This document shows, one piece after another, positions 22,530-32,003 of a stretch of 32,733 nucleotides of DNA; position 1 is the first letter of the stretch; each line of letters begins with the position of its first letter. Source of the DNA: CAYVBE01 sp964448935. GTDB taxonomy: Bacteria; Planctomycetota; Brocadiia; SM23-32. Below the pieces are notes generated by a model. That model ran no database searches and was not told where the DNA came from. It worked only from the letters and a program-made list of their open reading frames with translations. Location of the stretch: positions 1 to 32,733 of the forward strand of contig CAYVBE010000023.1 in NCBI GenBank assembly GCA_964448935.1. The letters run 5' to 3'. The translations under genes and the position numbers were made by a program.

Positions 22530-25500
22530 ATGTGTAGATGCAAAGTCGTAGCAGGCATGGTGGTAGTGATGTGTGGGTTGGCCCTTGGCCTCTTCGGCTG
22601 CAATAACCGTATGGAGACCGCCGAGCCGGCCGCGCAGGGCAGCCCCCCTCAGTCCGAACCGGCCGAGAGCGGCGGGTCCGAAGAGCCGTACTTTGCCTGG
22701 GCTGAGGCCGAGGAGTTTGCGTCCACGAATCTGGCGGAGGACGATTACTGGACCGGCTCGGACCGCGCGCATCTGCTTTCGGGGGACAAGTGGTTGGCCG
22801 CCAGACTCCAGGGCGACGCCGTCAAGAACATCCCGGAAGAAGGCTACACGCTGGAATACGACTTAAGCGTTCCCGAAGGCGGCACCTACGACGCCTGGCT
22901 GCGAATTGGCATGGAGGGGGTTCGGGCGCCATTCGAGTGGCGCATAGACGACGGCCCGTGGCGCGAAGTGCCCGCGGACGAGGCCACCACGAACGTGATG
23001 GAGCTCGCGAGATACAACGAGATCGCGTGGTTCGACGGGGGGCAGATCGAGCTGGATCAGGGCGAGAGCGCCCTGACCGTCCGCTACACCGAAACCCAGC
23101 CGGATCGCAACGACCTCTTCATCGCGCTCGATTGCTTCGCATTCGTCCAGGCGGAAGCCGACTGGCGGCCGGAGCGGGACTTCAAGCCGGGGCAGGGCTA
23201 CGACGACGAGATAGACCGCAGGGCGGCCGAGAAGGTCTATGCCCTGCCCGAAGCCCGAGCCGACGGCCAGCGGACCGACGTGGAGCTGACCGGCGCCTGG
23301 CAGGTTGCGCGGTGGGACGACCCCGACATGGACAAGAATCCCTGGCAGCCGGAGACCGAGCTGCCGGAGCTGGACCGCCTCTACTGGCGCGGCATCGAGA
23401 TTCCGAAGAGCCAGTGGGAAGTGGATGGGTTGAACCTGGCGCACCGTACTGTCTATCGAACCAAGGTGGACGTGCCGGCAGGTTACGAAGGGCGGGGCTT
23501 CAAGCTGCACTTCAGCGGCACCAACTGGCTGGTCGGCGTTTTCGTGAACGGCAAACTCGCCGGCACCCACAAGGGCGTCTGGATCCCCTGGGACATGGAC
23601 GTCAGCGATCATATCCGTCCCGGACAGGTCAACGAGATCGCGCTGGCCATCAAGGGCCCGTGGTACGCGGTAGATTGCGAGCACTATAAGGGCGGTACGT
23701 CCTTGATGAAGCAGCGCAACAGGCCGCTGGACAACACGCGCGGCGTCCATTGGGTTGCCCCCATCTACCCCAGCACCAAGGGCGATGGCGACGGGCGCCA
23801 GTACGGGATCGTCAATCCCGTCAAACTGGTCGCCGTGGGCGACGCCTACACAGAGGATGTCTTCGTGCAGCCGCGCGGCGAGCACGGGCGCTCCGAATGG
23901 CTGATGGTGGACGTCAACATGCGCAACACGGAAGACAAAGCCCGCACCTTGAACGTGCAGTGCGAGGCCGTGAACGACAAGACCGACCAGGTGGAGCGGG
24001 AACTGGAGGCGTTTGAGGTCACCGTGCAGCCTCACAGCAACACCACCAGGAAGATCGAACACCGCGGCTGGCGCGATGCCAAGCTGTGGTGGCCCGGCCC
24101 GGACCCGGACCTATACCGGTTGCGCACCACCATCAGCGAGGACGGCACGCCTCTGGACGTGCACGAACAGCTCTTCGGCTACCGCTGGATAACGATCGAG
24201 GGCCGGGGCATGTACCTGAACGGCAAGCGCTTTAACACCTGGAACTGGGTCAACGTCAGCGGGCGGCCCGACACCCCCGAGGAGTGGCTGAAGGGTTTCC
24301 GCGAGGAGAACAACCGTTTCACGCGGTTCAGCCACAACCGCAAGACCCGCAAGTTCTTCGCCAGCCGGGAGGAGCGCCTGGAGTTCTACGACCGCAACGG
24401 CATCCCGGGCCGGCTCTGCTCGATGATAGACGGCATGTTCGGCTCTTTCCATCTGGGGGAGAAGCGAACCAACGAAACCACCGGGGAGCGGTTCATCGAG
24501 CCCAACCGGCCGGTGTGGGAAGGCTGGAAGCGCCATATGCGCCAGCTCACAAAGGCCTACCGCAACCACCCATCGGTGCTGGTGTACCAGGTCGAGAACG
24601 AACTGATCTACATCAACGGGATGAACCGGGGCTATGACCTGGACTCGATGGAAGAGCTGATGGGCGACGTTATTGACGAGGCACGCGTCAACGATCCCAC
24701 GCGCCCTTACACCGTGGGCGGGGCGGGCGACCTGGACTGCGAGTGCGAGATCAATGCCCCCCACTACCCGCTGGGCGACCTGGACTGGTATCCGGAGAAC
24801 GCCTACACGCTGGAGAAGATCAAAGAGAAGCTCGAGATGTATCCGCCGTTCTACAACAATAAGCCCTGGACGGTGGGCGAGAGCCTGTTCGCGAACCACC
24901 TGCGCTACAGCACACTGGCGATTGGCGACGAGGCGTTCCGCAGTGCCACCGACGCGGCACGCGGCAAGGCGCGCTTCTTGCGCGACGTCTACGAGGGCTA
25001 CCGCTACGGTGGGGCCGCCGGGTTCTATCCCTGGGACAACCTCTCACAGTTCGACGATTCCCTCAAGATGTTCAGCGCGCTGGCCGCCATCCCGCGCAAG
25101 CGCACTTACCGCCTCTACGGCGGCCGCGAGAACGGGCTGCTCTTCAAGGTCATGAACGACACCCTCAAAGAGGAGCCGATCCTGTTCGAGTGGACCTACG
25201 AGGCCGGCGGCGATGTGGTGGCCGAGGGGCGGGACCAGACCCGTATCGAGTGCGGCCACGGGAAGGAGTACCGGCTGAAGATAGACGCGCCCGCCACCGG
25301 GGAGCGGCTGGAAGGCAAGCTCACGCTCAAGGTCACCCAGCCGGGTGTGGACGGCACGGACGACTACGTAGACACCCGCTCGATCCCGGTGCTCCCGAGT
25401 GTGGATGCGCTCCAGGTCGAGGTGCCGGTCTTCGTGAAGGACCCGTCGGGCAAGGTGGCCGAGTGGTTGACCGCTGCCGGCCAGGACTTCCAGAAGATAG

Positions 25501-27866
25501 ACGATCTCTCGGAGACCGGGGGCGAGACGGGCCTCCTGATTGTCGGGCCGAACGCTCTCACGGCCGAGGAGGCGTTCGGGCGGGACATCCTGAAGTTCGC
25601 CGCCCAGGGCGGTCGGGCGGTGGTGCTGGAGCAGGAGAACCCCGTCGCGGGAGCCAACCTGCCCGCGCCGCTGAGGAGCACCACCCATTACGGCGGCTAC
25701 GCCCACCCGCAGGCGCTCGGAACGCCGGTCTTCAGGGACCTGGGTGAGAACGACCTGATAGACTGGTCCGGCGAGCATCCCACCTACCAGAACGCGTATG
25801 AGAAACCCTCCGAGGGCGGCCGCAGCCTGGCCGAGTGCGGCGCCTGGCTGGAGCGCTCTCCGCTGGTCGAGATGCCGACCGGCAAAGGCGTGATCGCGCT
25901 CTGCCAGATGCGCGTGGGCGCGAAGCTGGGCACCGACCCGGCTGCCGACGTGCTGCTGCGCAACCTTGCCGAGCACTACGCCGGCTACCGGCCGGCCACC
26001 GGCATCGCGGCGCTCTATGCGCCGGAGGACACGCTCCTGAAGGACAGCGTAACGAAGACCGGCGTGCGCACGGCGGCCGTGGATTCGGTAGTTGGCGCGC
26101 TGGACCCGGCGCAGTTCCAGGTGGCCGTCATCCACGCCACCGAGGACAACCTGAAGGCGCTCAATGAGGCTTCCGACCGGGTGAAGGCATTCCAGGAAGC
26201 CGGCGGCTGGATCATGCTGTGCGGCCTGGGCAAGGAGGGCATCGGGGAGTTCAGCACCCTCGTAGGGGCGGAGCACATGATGCGTCCCTTCCGCATGGAG
26301 CGGATCACACTGGAGGAACCCAGCTACCGCCTGGCCGCCACGCTGGGCAACCGCGACCTGGCGATGTACAGCCCCAAACACCTGCAGCACAGCAAGGACT
26401 GGATAAGCTGGAACGTTTACTCGGCGGTGGTGGACGCCCACCAGAACGTGGCGCCCTTCACGATACCCCCGGGTGCGTCCGAGGAAAAATGGTGGGACTA
26501 CGAGCAGACCTGGGAGGATCACGATCCCTTCAACTTCGTCAACAACCTGCTGGTAAGCGACCACTGGCGCTACATCCGCCAGATATGGGTCGAAGAGGGG
26601 AGGGACTCATGGCCCCACAAATTCGAGTTCCGCCGGGCCGAGACCATCTCGAGGGTGCGCATCTGGAACAACGACAGCTACGGCTCGATCGAGAACATGA
26701 CGACCCTCTTCGACGGCAAAGAGGAGGGCGCGGTGAAGGCCGTGCTGCCGGCCAGCGACGGCCTGACCGAGATCGAGCTGGAGGGGCCGCGTCGGGTGGA
26801 GGAGAGCATCACGCTGCGCATTGACTCCTATCGCCCGACCGACCGCCGGGACTTCGAGGGCGGCCACCTGGTGGGCATCAACAACGTGCAGTTCATCCGC
26901 GCGCCCGAGAGCGTGCCGGACGCGCCGGTCTGCCTGGACAACATCGGCGGTCTGGTGGCCTATCCCAGGGGCGAGGGCGGCATCTTCCTGAACCAGGTCA
27001 AGTTCATGGAGGAAGAGCCCCTGCCGGTCAACGCCGGCAAAAAGCTCAACATCATGGGCACCGTGCTGCGCAACATGGGCGTCGGCAGCGGCACCAGCGT
27101 GGTCCCCATGCCCGGCGTCAACGTCCGCTACGAGCCGGTCAGCCTGCTGGACCACTGCAACCAGTTCCTGAGCAACACGGAGCAGAAGCGGGGCTGGTTC
27201 GGCGAGGGCGCGCGCGACATGAGCCTGCTGCCGGTCGGCGAACGTCGGCTGGAGGACGACGTGCTCTACCACATCGTGGACTACGACACGGCCCCGGTGC
27301 CGGACTGCATCGTACTGGGCGTCGCGAGGGCTCCCGATGGTCTGGAGCGTGAGGTCAAGGGCATAGACGTGGGCAAGAAGAGCGACCTGCTGTTCTTCCT
27401 GCACACCGCGCACGTGCGCCATCCGGTGACGCCGGACCAGCGGGAACAAATGGGTGACTCCAGGCGGCCCTTCACGCTGCCGGAGATCATGCGCTACGTC
27501 GTGAACTACGCCGATGGCAAGAGCGTCGAGATACCGGTGATCCTTGAGAAGCACATTGACCACTGGCTGAGGCAAAACCCCGAGCCGCTGCCGGGCGCCC
27601 AGGTGGCCACGACGGTTAAAGTGCCCGGCCTGGAGGGCCTGGACCCGAACCGCCTGGAGTGGCTGGTCTACCAGATGAACGCCCGCAGGAACATCGAGCT
27701 GCCCGAACTGGATGGCGAGGACATCCGGGGCGTGCTCTATGGCATGCAGGTGAAGAACCCGCGGCCGGACGTGGAGATCGAGAGCATAGACGTGGTGCCC
27801 GGCGAGGGTTCCGGGAAGGCCGTGCCCGCCGTCCTGGGCATCACCCTCGGGCATCTGGCCGAGTGA
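22530..27866 (+). CDS. Giant GH2-like glycoside hydrolase lipoprotein
   Basis: 1,778 residues. The signal peptide VVVMCGLALGLFGC ends in a lipobox, so the enzyme is probably lipid-anchored. A binding-type module covers about 54-205 (YFAWAEAEEFAST). The GH2 sugar-binding jelly roll covers about 250-390 (LTGAWQVARWDD, LAHRTVYRTKVDVPAG, VFVNGKLAGTHKG). An Ig-like domain follows, then a TIM barrel from about 555 to 865 starting GRGMYLNGKRFNTWNW. The acid/base is E691 in YQVENEL and the nucleophile E784 in WTVGESLF, as in beta-galactosidase/beta-mannosidase-type enzymes. The C-terminal 900 residues include an amidotransferase-like segment (LLIVGPNALTAEEAFG), an F5/8-type-C-like sandwich (about 1300-1460, RRAETISRVRIWNND) and an unassigned end. 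This is about twice the usual GH2 size. It follows the GH30 gene by 118 bases. The substrate is unknown. Confidence 0.87.
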   Translation: MCRCKVVAGMVVVMCGLALGLFGCNNRMETAEPAAQGSPPQSEPAESGGSEEPYFAWAEAEEFASTNLAEDDYWTGSDRAHLLSGDKWLAARLQGDAVKNIPEEGYTLEYDLSVPEGGTYDAWLRIGMEGVRAPFEWRIDDGPWREVPADEATTNVMELARYNEIAWFDGGQIELDQGESALTVRYTETQPDRNDLFIALDCFAFVQAEADWRPERDFKPGQGYDDEIDRRAAEKVYALPEARADGQRTDVELTGAWQVARWDDPDMDKNPWQPETELPELDRLYWRGIEIPKSQWEVDGLNLAHRTVYRTKVDVPAGYEGRGFKLHFSGTNWLVGVFVNGKLAGTHKGVWIPWDMDVSDHIRPGQVNEIALAIKGPWYAVDCEHYKGGTSLMKQRNRPLDNTRGVHWVAPIYPSTKGDGDGRQYGIVNPVKLVAVGDAYTEDVFVQPRGEHGRSEWLMVDVNMRNTEDKARTLNVQCEAVNDKTDQVERELEAFEVTVQPHSNTTRKIEHRGWRDAKLWWPGPDPDLYRLRTTISEDGTPLDVHEQLFGYRWITIEGRGMYLNGKRFNTWNWVNVSGRPDTPEEWLKGFREENNRFTRFSHNRKTRKFFASREERLEFYDRNGIPGRLCSMIDGMFGSFHLGEKRTNETTGERFIEPNRPVWEGWKRHMRQLTKAYRNHPSVLVYQVENELIYINGMNRGYDLDSMEELMGDVIDEARVNDPTRPYTVGGAGDLDCECEINAPHYPLGDLDWYPENAYTLEKIKEKLEMYPPFYNNKPWTVGESLFANHLRYSTLAIGDEAFRSATDAARGKARFLRDVYEGYRYGGAAGFYPWDNLSQFDDSLKMFSALAAIPRKRTYRLYGGRENGLLFKVMNDTLKEEPILFEWTYEAGGDVVAEGRDQTRIECGHGKEYRLKIDAPATGERLEGKLTLKVTQPGVDGTDDYVDTRSIPVLPSVDALQVEVPVFVKDPSGKVAEWLTAAGQDFQKIDDLSETGGETGLLIVGPNALTAEEAFGRDILKFAAQGGRAVVLEQENPVAGANLPAPLRSTTHYGGYAHPQALGTPVFRDLGENDLIDWSGEHPTYQNAYEKPSEGGRSLAECGAWLERSPLVEMPTGKGVIALCQMRVGAKLGTDPAADVLLRNLAEHYAGYRPATGIAALYAPEDTLLKDSVTKTGVRTAAVDSVVGALDPAQFQVAVIHATEDNLKALNEASDRVKAFQEAGGWIMLCGLGKEGIGEFSTLVGAEHMMRPFRMERITLEEPSYRLAATLGNRDLAMYSPKHLQHSKDWISWNVYSAVVDAHQNVAPFTIPPGASEEKWWDYEQTWEDHDPFNFVNNLLVSDHWRYIRQIWVEEGRDSWPHKFEFRRAETISRVRIWNNDSYGSIENMTTLFDGKEEGAVKAVLPASDGLTEIELEGPRRVEESITLRIDSYRPTDRRDFEGGHLVGINNVQFIRAPESVPDAPVCLDNIGGLVAYPRGEGGIFLNQVKFMEEEPLPVNAGKKLNIMGTVLRNMGVGSGTSVVPMPGVNVRYEPVSLLDHCNQFLSNTEQKRGWFGEGARDMSLLPVGERRLEDDVLYHIVDYDTAPVPDCIVLGVARAPDGLEREVKGIDVGKKSDLLFFLHTAHVRHPVTPDQREQMGDSRRPFTLPEIMRYVVNYADGKSVEIPVILEKHIDHWLRQNPEPLPGAQVATTVKVPGLEGLDPNRLEWLVYQMNARRNIELPELDGEDIRGVLYGMQVKNPRPDVEIESIDVVPGEGSGKAVPAVLGITLGHLAE

Positions 27867-27900
27867 GGCGCCTTCTTTCTGCCTGTACGGTGGGCCGGAA

Positions 27901-28797
27901 ATGACTGTAGACGGGCTGGTTGACCTGCACTGCCACTCCTCCGCATCGGGCGGCGCCGTGGGCACTCCGTCGGACATTGCGGCTTTTTTCAAGAGACATG
28001 GTTACAGGGCCTTCGCCCTGACTGAACATCAGAGCATCCATACCCTGGCCGCAGCGCGCAGGGCGGCGGAACGGGAGGGGATCGAGTATGTGAACGGCGT
28101 CGAGATGTCCGTGCGGGTTGACGATCCGGACGCTCCCGACTGCGGCGCCGACGTGCTGGGCCTGCTGTTCGAGCCTACCGAGGAACTTGAAGAACTTGCC
28201 GAGAAGGGCGTGCAGAGGGCAACCGAATGGGTTCGCACGGGTCTGCAGCGGCTGGCGGAACGGGGTGTGGTGGAAGTGAGCGAACAGGAATTGACGGCGG
28301 TGGCGAAGCGGTACGGGTCGCAGGACGTGTGGAAACGTCCTTACAGCGTCGGGCCTCTGGGCGTCGTGCTGCGGGAAAAGGGCCTGGTGTGCGAGGATCG
28401 GTCCCTGTCGGTTAACGATCAGGTGCGTGCCTTACTGCACGAGGTCTATCCGGAATCGGAACGTCCGCCGCACCCCGAGGTCGGCCGCGTCTGTGAAATC
28501 CTGGCCCGCGCCGGCGCGGTGCGGGCGCTGGCGCATCCCGGCGGCGGAGGCACGGAACCCTCCGAGCGCGAACAGGGGCGTCTGGAGTGGTGGCTGGACC
28601 GCTATGTGGACGGCATCGAGGTGTTCACCCGCAAGCATCTGCGCGAGTACGAGCAGATGGCGCTTGAGGTCGCACGGCGCCGGGGCCGCCCGTTCAGCGG
28701 TGGCTCCGACTCACACAGCTACAACGATGACGGTTACTTCAGCAAAGCTCCGTACGCCTGCCTGGAATCGCTGCGCCAGTTCAAGGCGGCGCGCTGA
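27901..28797 (+). CDS. PHP-domain metal-dependent phosphoesterase
   Basis: 298 residues, cytoplasmic (no signal peptide). PHP motifs are visible: DLHCHSSASGG (H10, H12), FALTEHQSI, VNGVEMS, ALAHPGGGG and the terminal GGSDSHSY. PHP enzymes use these His/Asp/Glu residues to hold two or three metals and hydrolyse phosphate esters, such as nucleoside bisphosphates, oligonucleotides or histidinol phosphate. The second motif reads T-E-H where T-D-H is usual, a conservative change at a metal ligand. The natural substrate cannot be read from the sequence. The gene starts 34 bases after the GH2-like gene and ends 22 bases before the next gene, so it probably belongs to the glycan operon. The ribosome site is weak (GGTGG, then GGAA close to the ATG). 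Confidence 0.87.
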   Translation: MTVDGLVDLHCHSSASGGAVGTPSDIAAFFKRHGYRAFALTEHQSIHTLAAARRAAEREGIEYVNGVEMSVRVDDPDAPDCGADVLGLLFEPTEELEELAEKGVQRATEWVRTGLQRLAERGVVEVSEQELTAVAKRYGSQDVWKRPYSVGPLGVVLREKGLVCEDRSLSVNDQVRALLHEVYPESERPPHPEVGRVCEILARAGAVRALAHPGGGGTEPSEREQGRLEWWLDRYVDGIEVFTRKHLREYEQMALEVARRRGRPFSGGSDSHSYNDDGYFSKAPYACLESLRQFKAAR

Positions 28798-28819
28798 CAA
28801 AAACGAAAGGCACAAAAAG

Positions 28820-31750
28820 ATGAACAGATCGCGCTTTATCTTCAGGGCTGCGTGGCCGTTAATCATGTCTTTTCTGTCGGCCGTCGCGTGGCTGATGTTC
28901 CTGTGTCCTCCGGCAATCGCCCGGGCGTCATACGATGACGACTTGATGGCGTGGATAGCCGGCGACGACCAGGTGCGGCCGGGGCTCTGCGTGGTCGTGG
29001 GGTGCGGGGACGGCACGCTTGCTGCCGATCTGGCCCGCACGGGACGCTATTACGTGCACGCGCTTGCAGCCGATCGCAGGACCGTGGCGGCGGCCCGGGC
29101 GAGAATCCGCTCCGAAGACCTCTACGGCACGGCGACGGTCTCCTTCTGTCCGCTGGATGAGCTTCCCTATGCGGACAACCTGGCGAACCTGCTGGTGGTC
29201 GAGGACCTGACCGCAGCGATGGAGCGCGGTCTGAGCGTGGAGGAAATCGTGCGGGTCCTGGCGCCGTACGGCACGGCGTTTCTGGGCAACGCGGCCGAAC
29301 CGGACTACCCGGGCGCGCGGCAAGATGGCCGCTGGACCAGACTGATCAAGCCCTACCCGGAAGCGATGGACGAGTGGCGCCAGTATCGGCACGGTCCGAC
29401 CCGTGCGGCTATCTCCTCGGACAAGATGGTCACGCCGGCCACTTCGTTGCGGTGGATCGGGGGAGACTACTGGGCTCACCGACCGCTGCAACAGACGGTT
29501 TCCGCGAACGGTCGCAATTTCTACCTGATCCGCAGCAATACCCAACGGCTCGGGGAGCCGGAGGGCGTCCGGATCGTTGCCCGGGACGCCTTCAACGGCC
29601 TCCGGCTCTGGGAGCGCCATCTGGACGGCTTTCCGGACCACAATACCGCCGGGCCGCTCGTGGCGGCCGGCGACCGGCTGTATCTGGCCGGCCTGGGCAA
29701 CCTCCGGGCGTTCGACGCGGCCACCGGAGAACTGGTCAAGGATTACGGTTTCGGGACGAGAGATGTCACCTACCACGACGGCATGCTGATCACCGGGCCG
29801 GGGCGCCATACCGCCTATGACGCCGAGACCGGGGAGAAGCTCTGGCAGAGCGAACTCTCCGGCTATGGTCCGGGCATCTTCGCCGGGGACAGAGTGTACG
29901 TGGAGATCTACGGGCACGAGGAACTCGGCTGTGCCGAGATGGGGACGGGCAGGGAGGTCTGGCGGGTGCCCATCCCGGAGGACGCCCGCGGCGGTCTGCT
30001 GTGCTACCGCGACGGCATCCTGTTCGTGAAGGGTTGGGCGGGCTTCGGCCGCGCGCGGGGGCGTAACAGCGCTTTCTCCGCCGAGGACGGGCGCTATCTC
30101 TGGAACTTCGACTATCCCTTGTCCGGACACGGCGGCCGACCGGACCTGTTCTTCCTCAACGGCCTGGCATGGGTACACAAGGGCAATCCCAAGAGGGCGA
30201 CCCACGGTGAGTCCTGGATCGCTGTTGATCCGCGCACCGGGGAGGTGGCCGAAGAGGTCCCTTACGGGGACGGGCAGAAGGTGAAACACCGCTGCTACGG
30301 CGAACGTGCCACGGAAACCTACATCCTCTGCGGTGGCATGGACTTTTTTGACGTAAGTGCCCGCGAACATTATGCCTTCCACGGCGCGCGGGGTGCGTGC
30401 GGGTTCGGGTACTTCCCGGCCAACGGCCTCGTCTATGGCGCCCCGACCCTCTGCCACTGCTTTGCGCACGTGCGCGGCTTCAGTGCTCTGGCCGGCGGAC
30501 CGCTGCCGGACCTGGACGGGTGGGACGCTTCGGCGGACGAACGGATCGAACGCGGCACGGGTCGCCCTGCGGGCATTCCCTCCGCTCCGAACGACTGGCC
30601 CACCTTCCGGAAGGAGGCGGACCGCGGCGCCTGCACGGAAGCTTCCGTGCCGGTGGACCTGGACCTCCGGTGGGACCGCAAGATCGGCGCGGACGTATCC
30701 GTCCCGGTTGCCGCCGGCGGCGCGGTCTATGTCGCCTCGGTTCGGGATCATCGTGTGGTGGCCCTCGATGAGGAATCGGGGGAGATGCTCTGGGAATACC
30801 AGACCGGCGGACGCGTGGATTCCCCGCCCACCGTCACGAACGGCATGGCCATCTTCGGCTGCCGGGACGGCACGGTGCACTGTCTGGCCGCCGACACGGG
30901 CGAGCTGATCTGGCGCTTCCGGGCGGCCCCGGCGGAGAAGAGCATCGTTTCGTACGGCCAGGTGGAGTCGGCCTGGCCCGTGCACGGGAGCGTCCTTGTG
31001 GTGGGAGAGACGGCCTACTTCGCCGCCGGCAGGCAGTCGGAGGTGGACGGCGGCATCTTTCTGTACGCGGCCGATGTCCGAACCGGCCGTATCCGCTGGA
31101 GCCGGCAGGTCATCCGCGATCCGCTGTTCCGGCAGACCTCCGTGCGCGACGTCGGCAACGAGATGAACGACATCCTTTCCAGCGATGGCGAGACGGTCTA
31201 CATGCGGCGCAAGATGTTCGATGCGGCAACCGGCGAGGAATCCGAGCCCACCAGCTATTACATCCGTGGCGGAACCGTGGGATTTCTGCGCGACATCGCG
31301 CGTCCGCCCTACGGCTGGAAGCACGAATTCCAGCGACAGTGGACGCTCCGGCAGGAGGGCACGGGCAAGCGGACGGTCATGGGCAGTACGTTCGCCTGGA
31401 AGGGCAAAGACGCTTTCGGTGTGAGCAACGACCGCGGCGAAATCTTCCACAGCGACCGGAAGGGCCGGCGGGACTGGACCGCAGCGATTCCCCCGGAAAG
31501 CTGCCCGAAGGCGGTCATTCTGGCGGGCGGGAACGTGATCGTCGCCGCCATGCCGGACGCGGACGATGCCTCGAGGGGTGAGATATGGGTCCATTCGGCG
31601 GCCGACGGGCGGCGCCTGAGCGCCACGCCGTTGCCGGGCGCACCGCGCTTCGACGCCCTGGCTGCCGTGCCGGGCAGCCTTTTCGTCGGCACCCGGGACG
31701 GCCGGGTGCTCTGCCTGGGCGCAGCATCCCCCGATTCCGGCTCCCAATAG
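28820..31750 (+). CDS. Exported fusion of a methyltransferase-like fold and PQQ-type beta-propeller
   Basis: 976 residues. The ATG at 28820 follows AAAGG and yields a signal peptide (FRAAWPLIMSFLSAVAWLMFLC, cut near ARA). Residues of about 36-175 form a class I methyltransferase-like region with motif I VVVGCGDGTLAADLA (V58-A69 area). The remaining 780 residues hold two sets of propeller blades: VARDAFNGLRLWERHLDG, RAFDAATGELVKDYG, AYDAETGEKLWQSEL, VALDEESGEMLWEYQTGG, VHCLAADTGELIWRFRA, YAADVRTGRIRWSRQ. SAM is a cytoplasmic cofactor, so a methyltransferase fold placed behind a signal peptide is unlikely to methylate; a binding role is more plausible. The frame is open upstream to 28427, but that part overlaps the PHP gene and is antisense-quality sequence. 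It is the last gene of the likely operon. Confidence 0.82.
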   Translation: MNRSRFIFRAAWPLIMSFLSAVAWLMFLCPPAIARASYDDDLMAWIAGDDQVRPGLCVVVGCGDGTLAADLARTGRYYVHALAADRRTVAAARARIRSEDLYGTATVSFCPLDELPYADNLANLLVVEDLTAAMERGLSVEEIVRVLAPYGTAFLGNAAEPDYPGARQDGRWTRLIKPYPEAMDEWRQYRHGPTRAAISSDKMVTPATSLRWIGGDYWAHRPLQQTVSANGRNFYLIRSNTQRLGEPEGVRIVARDAFNGLRLWERHLDGFPDHNTAGPLVAAGDRLYLAGLGNLRAFDAATGELVKDYGFGTRDVTYHDGMLITGPGRHTAYDAETGEKLWQSELSGYGPGIFAGDRVYVEIYGHEELGCAEMGTGREVWRVPIPEDARGGLLCYRDGILFVKGWAGFGRARGRNSAFSAEDGRYLWNFDYPLSGHGGRPDLFFLNGLAWVHKGNPKRATHGESWIAVDPRTGEVAEEVPYGDGQKVKHRCYGERATETYILCGGMDFFDVSAREHYAFHGARGACGFGYFPANGLVYGAPTLCHCFAHVRGFSALAGGPLPDLDGWDASADERIERGTGRPAGIPSAPNDWPTFRKEADRGACTEASVPVDLDLRWDRKIGADVSVPVAAGGAVYVASVRDHRVVALDEESGEMLWEYQTGGRVDSPPTVTNGMAIFGCRDGTVHCLAADTGELIWRFRAAPAEKSIVSYGQVESAWPVHGSVLVVGETAYFAAGRQSEVDGGIFLYAADVRTGRIRWSRQVIRDPLFRQTSVRDVGNEMNDILSSDGETVYMRRKMFDAATGEESEPTSYYIRGGTVGFLRDIARPPYGWKHEFQRQWTLRQEGTGKRTVMGSTFAWKGKDAFGVSNDRGEIFHSDRKGRRDWTAAIPPESCPKAVILAGGNVIVAAMPDADDASRGEIWVHSAADGRRLSATPLPGAPRFDALAAVPGSLFVGTRDGRVLCLGAASPDSGSQ

Positions 31751-31808
31751 CCCTTCGAGCCCCACCCCCGCGCCTCGTTTTCAATAATGGCCGGGAGGGA
31801 AGGACATC

Positions 31809-32003
31809 ATGACGAACACGCAGCCAACAGTCGAGAGCGGCGATGCGCTAATAGGAGAGATCGTCCGGCGGATTCTGTCCGTGGCGACGCCCGAGAAGAC
31901 TATCCTGTTTGCCTCGGCAGCGACGGGCGAGATGACCCGCGACAGCGACATTGATCTGCTCATCGTGGAATCCGACCCGGGCGACCGACGGGGCGGCATC
32001 GTG
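31809..32003 (+). pseudogene. Nucleotidyltransferase fragment (5' part of a broken chimeric gene)
   Basis: An ATG at 31809, with AAGGA just upstream, starts about 65 residues that match the front of small nucleotidyltransferase (MNT/antitoxin-like) proteins: the metal-site phrase FASAATGEMTRDSDIDLLIVE, where the family usually has FGSxAxGxxxxDSDIDL. The first glycine-serine is altered to alanine-serine, and the remaining half of the domain is missing. Beyond about 32001 the same frame continues as glycyl-radical-enzyme-like sequence and then as junk to a stop at 32255. MNT proteins normally pair with a HEPN partner; none is seen. I treat it as a remnant, although a short protein could still be made. 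Confidence 0.6.

Noticed and set aside
28427..28819. Upstream extension of the methyltransferase/propeller gene.
   Set aside because: It overlaps the PHP gene out of frame and encodes arginine/serine-rich noise. The signal peptide begins at 28820 with a ribosome site.
31754..31784. CGAG...CTCG followed by TTTT after the propeller fusion gene, as a terminator.
   Set aside because: The stem is only four pairs with a long loop and is not stable enough to support the call.
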